From Solobacterium sp. (GTDB lineage Bacteria > Bacillota_I > Bacilli_A > Erysipelotrichales > Erysipelotrichaceae): a DNA stretch of 5,455 bases. Positions 1 through 3,029 of this stretch are shown piece by piece. The notes beneath the pieces were generated by a model. That model was not told the origin of the DNA, ran no database searches, and saw only the letters and a program-made list of their open reading frames with translations. Each line of letters opens with the position of its first letter. Positions within the stretch are counted from its first letter, which is position 1. A program made the position numbers and the translations under genes. The stretch lies in contig JAFWEA010000107.1 in NCBI GenBank assembly GCA_017543005.1, positions 1-5,455 on the forward strand, given 5' to 3'.

Positions 1-741
1 CTTGCCGAGCTGTATGCCCGGCAGGCCTATGCCATGGGGGATCCGGAAGCCCGTGACCTGGTGATTGAGATCCGCAAAAACCGCTTTGACAGATGGGTGG
101 CGGAACGGATGATTCCCCGCTGTGAAGCCCTGAAGGACGAACTGGCGGCGCCGCTGAAGACGGCTGAACCGGAACCGGACGGACAGGCGGAATACGAACG
201 CGGCAAGGACTGGATGAAAGCGGAACACTATGATCCGGACCGCGCCTTCGGCTGGTTCCGCCAGGCCGCCATGAAAGATCATCCGGATGCGATGTACGAA
301 CTGGGTGTCATGTACAGCCGGGGCCTGGGAACAGAGAGGAACTCGGCTGAGGCGATGACCTGGTTTGAAAAGAGTGCCCGGCGCGGCAATCTGGAGGCAG
401 CGCTGTTGTTGGCAGGTCTCTATGCGCATGAAAACGGGTCGTTTGAAGACCGGAAAAAGGCCGCCCGCTGGTGCAGCCTGACCGGCAACCATTACCTGCA
501 TGGGGACGGGGTACCGCAGGATACGGCCGAAGCCATCCGCTGGTACAAGCTGGCGGAGGAAAAGGGCAGCGAGGACAGTGCCATGAAGCTGGCGGTGATC
601 TACCATTACGGCATCGGGACAGACCGGGATCTGGCTGAAGCCCGGCGCTGGTATGAAACAGCGGCAAAGCACGGTGATTCCGCCGCGGCCTATGCCCTGA
701 CCCTGTCGGAGTTCAATGATCCGGAGGGAAATGCCGGATGA
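1..741 (+). CDS. Sel1-repeat (TPR-like) protein, 5' partial
   Basis: Frame 1 is open from the first base to TGA at 739-741. The ATG at 34 is probably internal, because the 11 codons before it already read as the second half of a Sel1 unit (AELYARQAYAMGDPEA), so the true start lies upstream. Counting from the ATG at 34, residues 1-50 end in a proline/glutamate-rich linker (around 40-50). Residues 52-216 form a run of Sel1 units with the family pattern A-x3-LG-x2-Y-x2-G-x-G and a following A-x2-W-x3-A helix. Sel1 repeats are alpha-helical solenoids that generally bind other proteins and have no catalytic activity. The partner cannot be told from sequence. No signal peptide or membrane segment is present in the visible part. 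The stop overlaps the start of the next gene (ATGA), indicating translational coupling to the membrane hydrolase. One repeat junction appears shortened (see findings). The family call is firm; the biological role is unknown. Confidence 0.9.
   Translation, partial: LAELYARQAYAMGDPEARDLVIEIRKNRFDRWVAERMIPRCEALKDELAAPLKTAEPEPDGQAEYERGKDWMKAEHYDPDRAFGWFRQAAMKDHPDAMYELGVMYSRGLGTERNSAEAMTWFEKSARRGNLEAALLLAGLYAHENGSFEDRKKAARWCSLTGNHYLHGDGVPQDTAEAIRWYKLAEEKGSEDSAMKLAVIYHYGIGTDRDLAEARRWYETAAKHGDSAAAYALTLSEFNDPEGNAG
187..678 (+). repeat. Sel1 repeat array inside the first gene (protein-level repeats)
   Basis: This region encodes about five Sel1 units, set out here by the recurring Y-x2-G-x-G turn and the A-x2-W helix. 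The first is degenerate, at about 187-285 (FGWFRQAAMKDHP). The second is canonical, at 286-393 (DAMYELGVMYSRGLGT, then AMTWFEKSARRG). The third is at 394 to about 480 (AALLLAGLYAHENGS, then AARWC). The fourth is truncated at its N-terminal side, at about 484-570 (NHYLHGDGVPQD, then AIRWYKLAEEKG). The fifth is canonical, at 571-678 (AMKLAVIYHYGIGT, then ARRWYETAAKHG). A full unit here is 36 residues. The repeats are diverged at DNA level, so this is an old protein repeat and not a recent tandem duplication. Confidence 0.85.
723..728 (+). promoter_or_regulatory. Ribosome binding site for the hydrolase gene (GGAGGG)
   Basis: GGAGGG lies 9 bases before the ATG at 738, inside the last codons of the Sel1 gene. 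It supports the overlapping ATGA start over any later ATG and fits reinitiation or coupled translation. Confidence 0.75.
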
Positions 742-1544
742 AATATGCCGTTTTCTCTGCAGCTGCCCTGATCGCTGTTTATGGGCTGAGCAATCTGCTG
801 ATTTACATATGCCGGCGGCGGACCGGCCGGCCCGGGAACCGGGCTGCCGGGCTTCTGCTGGCGTTTCTGTGCGGTACGATGATCCTGGCTGCCGGTATCG
901 GGGTGTGGTCACAGCAGTATTACCGGGCCGGGGATGTGGAAGCGAGTCTTTCGGACAGCCGGACTGTGGATGTGGAAAAGATCGCTTCCGGCTGGATGTT
1001 TGACGGTCCCGGCAGCGATACGGCCCTGGTGTTCTATCCCGGCGGAATGGTGGAGGAAACAGCCTATGCGCCGCTGCTGAGCCGGCTGGCCGAAGAAGGA
1101 ATTGACTGTTTTCTTATGAAGATGCCGCTGCACCTGGCCTTTCTGAAGATGAATGCGGCCGAAGCCATCATGAATGAATATCCGTATGAAACCTGGCTGG
1201 TCGGCGGACACTCGCTTGGCGGCACGGCTGCGGCATCGTTTGCGGCTTCACACCCGCAGGAAACGGACGGCCTGGTTCTGCTGGCGGCATATCCGGCAAA
1301 ACAGCTGCCGGACATGAAACTGCTTTCCGTTTACGGCTCGGAAGACGGGTGCCTGGAAAAAGAAGTCTATGAAGATGCGAAGCAGTACTGGCCCGCCGAC
1401 GGAACAGAGAAGGTCATCCCCGGCGGCAATCATGCCGGCTTTGGCTGTTACGGGCCGCAGCGCGGTGACGGGCAGGCGGCCATCACAGACGAACAGCAGC
1501 AGGAGGCGACCGTCGATGCTATCCTGGAGCTGATTGAACCCTGA
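738..1544 (+). CDS. Membrane-anchored alpha/beta hydrolase
   Basis: The protein is 268 residues. Two hydrophobic segments at about residues 3-24 and 37-55 flank a basic loop (RRRTGRPGNR, 26-35). By the positive-inside rule the loop is cytoplasmic, so the catalytic domain from about residue 75 onward should face outside. The hydrolase fold shows the usual order: an oxyanion-side turn FYPGG (99-103), the nucleophile elbow GGHSLGG with Ser159, the acid in YGSEDG (probably Asp203), and the catalytic His232 in GGNHAGFG. This resembles the single-domain serine hydrolases annotated as Abhydrolase_5-type or dienelactone-hydrolase-like in Firmicutes. The substrate is not predictable; an ester or acyl group in the envelope is a reasonable guess from the topology. 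The start is set by GGAGGG at 723-728 and the ATGA overlap with the Sel1 gene, which suggests coupled production. All three triad residues are present, so an active enzyme is expected. Confidence 0.93.
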   Translation: MKYAVFSAAALIAVYGLSNLLIYICRRRTGRPGNRAAGLLLAFLCGTMILAAGIGVWSQQYYRAGDVEASLSDSRTVDVEKIASGWMFDGPGSDTALVFYPGGMVEETAYAPLLSRLAEEGIDCFLMKMPLHLAFLKMNAAEAIMNEYPYETWLVGGHSLGGTAAASFAASHPQETDGLVLLAAYPAKQLPDMKLLSVYGSEDGCLEKEVYEDAKQYWPADGTEKVIPGGNHAGFGCYGPQRGDGQAAITDEQQQEATVDAILELIEP

Positions 1545-1562
1545 TATGACGGCAGGTATAAT
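1534..1562 (+). promoter_or_regulatory. Candidate sigma-70/SigA promoter, possibly giving a leaderless mRNA
   Basis: TTGAAC (1534-1539, matching the first four bases of TTGACA) is followed by a 17-base spacer and a perfect TATAAT (1557-1562). The -35 box lies in the last codons of the hydrolase gene. A transcription start seven bases past the -10 would fall on or beside A1569, the first base of the MmcQ-protein ATG. There is no TG extension of the -10. This is seen in sequence, but promoter activity is inferred; a single hexamer of this kind can arise by chance in a window this long. Confidence 0.45.
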
Positions 1563-1573
1563 TCTGATATGAC
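1541..1573 (+). repeat. 10-base direct repeat CTGATATGAC flanking the short intergenic gap
   Basis: CTGATATGAC occurs exactly at 1541-1550 and again at 1564-1573, a spacing of 23 bases from start to start. The first copy contains the hydrolase TGA stop (1542-1544) and an ATG at 1546. The second contains the ATG of the MmcQ gene (1569). The candidate -10 box lies between the copies. The repeat may be a duplication of the start region or chance; its function is unknown. Confidence 0.6.
1546..1572 (+). other. Possible 8-codon leader mini-ORF between hydrolase and MmcQ genes
   Basis: The ATG at 1546 opens a frame of eight codons (MTAGIILI) whose TGA at 1570-1572 overlaps the ATG at 1569 as ATGA. 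On a read-through transcript from upstream it could hand ribosomes from the hydrolase stop (1542-1544) to the MmcQ start. No well-placed Shine-Dalgarno precedes it (the nearest GGAG is at 1526-1529, 16 bases away), so translation is uncertain. Confidence 0.2.
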
Positions 1574-2594
1574 ACTGGAATCCGAACTGTTTTTAAAATT
1601 GAAACCCGACCGGGAAAAGATGAAATCCTGCGGCTTTGTGCCTTCAGGATCTGTTTCCGTTTACCGGAAACCGTTCATGGACGGTCAGTTCGAGGCGGAA
1701 GTGACAGTGGATGAAAAAGGCAATGTCAGCGGCCGGGTCATGGATACGGAGCTTGGCGAAGAATATGTGCTGGTGCACGCCCATGTCCGCAGTTCGTTTG
1801 CGGCGGAAGTCCGCAGCGCCTATCTCGAAATCCTGGAGGATCTGGCCCGCTCCTGCTTTGTGCCGAAGGACTATCTGACGGCGCAGGCGGAATATGCGGC
1901 CGATCTGGTGCTGGCCCGCTACGGCGACCGGCCGGACCGGCCGTGGAAAAAGGAGAACGGCTATACCGTCATCCGCAACCATGAAAACCGCAAGTGGTAC
2001 GGCCTGATCGGTGAGATCACGCTGGATAAACTGATCCCGGACGCCCCGGAAGAAAAGTGTGAAATCCTGAACGTCAAGGTGCCGGAGGAGAAGATGGCAG
2101 ATTATCTGGCCACCCCGGGTATCTGGCCGGCCTATCACATGAACAAGAAAAACTGGATCTCGGTGCTGCTGGACAGCGATGTGCCGGATGAACGGATCGC
2201 TCAGTTATTGGCGGAAAGCCGTGCCTTCACGGAAACCCGGAAGAAAGATCTCGCCGCATCGGACTGGCTGATCCCGGCCAATCCCGCCTATTATGATGTC
2301 CTCGGGGCCTTTCGCCGGAAACGGACCAGATACTGGCCGACCCGGAAAAAGATGGCCGTCGGGGATACCGTCTATATTTACTACGCAGCCCCGTATTCGT
2401 GCCTGGTGGCGAGATGCCTGGTGACCGGGCATGACGAAAGCGGCGCCACGGGCCTGACCCTGCAGGAATTCTATGAGCGTGGCCGGTATCCGCTGGCCCT
2501 GCTGAAGGAACACGGCTGCCGGACGGTGCGGTTTGTGACCAGGCTGCCGCAGGAACTGAAGATATTTCTGGATGAAAGCAGACAGGGGAAATAA
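1569..2594 (+). CDS. MmcQ/YjbR-family protein with C-terminal EVE/PUA-like domain
   Basis: The protein is 341 residues, about three times a plain MmcQ/YjbR protein. Residues 1-100 are an N-terminal alpha/beta region (KPFMDGQFEAEVTVDEKGNV) that I recognise only as an extension seen on Firmicutes MmcQ proteins. Residues about 107-222 are the MmcQ/YjbR domain (older name DUF419), with PWKKENGYTVIRN, NRKWYGLI, the hallmark PAYHMNKKNWISVLLD (187-202) and a closing helix. Residues about 231-335 resemble an EVE-like/PUA-fold domain: DWLIPANPAYYDVLGAF, then KMAVGDTVYIYYAAPYSCLVA. MmcQ/YjbR proteins have a CyaY-like fold and are proposed to bind DNA; the name comes from a gene near the mitomycin cluster. 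EVE/PUA domains commonly recognise modified bases. No catalytic motif is seen. The ATG at 1569 has only a weak, distant AGG (1554-1556), which fits a leaderless or coupled start; the next ATG, at 1620, has no better site. The stop lies 3 bases before the cytidine deaminase gene. Confidence 0.88.
   Translation: MTLESELFLKLKPDREKMKSCGFVPSGSVSVYRKPFMDGQFEAEVTVDEKGNVSGRVMDTELGEEYVLVHAHVRSSFAAEVRSAYLEILEDLARSCFVPKDYLTAQAEYAADLVLARYGDRPDRPWKKENGYTVIRNHENRKWYGLIGEITLDKLIPDAPEEKCEILNVKVPEEKMADYLATPGIWPAYHMNKKNWISVLLDSDVPDERIAQLLAESRAFTETRKKDLAASDWLIPANPAYYDVLGAFRRKRTRYWPTRKKMAVGDTVYIYYAAPYSCLVARCLVTGHDESGATGLTLQEFYERGRYPLALLKEHGCRTVRFVTRLPQELKIFLDESRQGK
2584..2589 (+). promoter_or_regulatory. Ribosome binding site for cytidine deaminase (AGGGGA)
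   Basis: The purine-rich AGGGGA lies 8 bases before the ATG at 2598, within the last codons of the MmcQ gene. It fixes the deaminase start and implies expression from the same message. Confidence 0.6.
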
Positions 2595-2597
2595 TCA

Positions 2598-3008
2598 ATG
2601 AAGGAAACACTTTGTCAGGAAGCCCGCAAGGCGAGAGAAAATGCCTACTGCCCGTATTCCCGGTTCATGGTCGGGGCAGCCGTGCTCGGGGAAGACGGCA
2701 GAATCTACACCGGCTGCAACATCGAGAATGCCAGCTACGGCATGACGGTCTGTGCCGAGCGGACCGCGATCTTCAAGATGGTTTCGGAAGGATGCCGGAA
2801 GTTCAAGGCCCTGGCCGTGGCCGGCAGCACCGAGGCAGACGGAGCCCCGTGCATGGCCTGTCGTCAGGTCATGACGGAATTCTGTTTTGACATGGATGTG
2901 CCGGTCTATGTGACCTGCCCGTCCGGCAAGATCTATACCCATACCATGAAGGAAATCTGTCCGTATCCGTTCATGGCCTTTGATCCGAGCGCTGATTACG
3001 GAAAATAA
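2598..3008 (+). CDS. cdd: Cytidine deaminase, tetrameric type
   Basis: The protein is 136 residues, the normal length of the small homotetrameric enzyme (EC 3.5.4.5). It hydrolytically deaminates cytidine and deoxycytidine to uridine and deoxyuridine in cytosolic pyrimidine salvage. Visible motifs are the N-terminal AYCPYSRFMVGAAV (16-29), the nucleoside-binding GCNIENASYG (39-48), the zinc motif CAERTA with Cys52 and proton-shuttling Glu54, and the second zinc motif PCMACRQV with Cys85 and Cys88. Three cysteine ligands plus Arg55 after the glutamate match the Bacillus-type enzyme and not the dimeric E. coli type. One oddity is methionine at 86 where the family nearly always has glycine (PCGxCR). 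The gene follows the MmcQ stop by 3 bases and precedes the UvrA-like gene by 21, so it sits mid-operon. The frequent neighbours of cdd in Firmicutes (era, deoC, pdp) are absent here. The family call is very secure; cytidine as main substrate is inferred from homology. Confidence 0.96.
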   Translation: MKETLCQEARKARENAYCPYSRFMVGAAVLGEDGRIYTGCNIENASYGMTVCAERTAIFKMVSEGCRKFKALAVAGSTEADGAPCMACRQVMTEFCFDMDVPVYVTCPSGKIYTHTMKEICPYPFMAFDPSADYGK

Positions 3009-3016
3009 TACCCTGC

Positions 3017-3023
3017 AGGAGGT
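3017..3023 (+). promoter_or_regulatory. Strong ribosome binding site for the UvrA-like gene (AGGAGGT)
   Basis: AGGAGGT ends 6 bases before the ATG at 3030, a near-perfect Shine-Dalgarno at good spacing and the strongest in the window. It settles the start codon. No promoter-like pair of boxes or terminator hairpin was seen in the 21-base gap after the cytidine deaminase stop. Confidence 0.85.
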
Positions 3024-3029
3024 TCTGAC

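Noticed and set aside
716..1003. Plus-strand open frame in a second frame across the hydrolase start
   Set aside because: The overlapping frame from 738 gives membrane segments followed by an alpha/beta hydrolase; this one gives a Cys/Arg-rich sequence with no family resemblance.
1583..1596. CGAACTGTTT resembling half of a Gram-positive LexA (SOS) box
   Set aside because: The second half-site GTTCG is absent at the required spacing and the site is inside coding sequence, so SOS control of the trio is not supported.
1588..1599. T-run followed by AAAATT, considered as a terminator tail
   Set aside because: No stable hairpin directly precedes it and it lies within the first codons of the MmcQ gene.
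1644..2138. Minus-strand open frame of about 164 codons
   Set aside because: Antisense to the MmcQ gene, no ribosome binding site or family resemblance, arginine-rich shadow composition.
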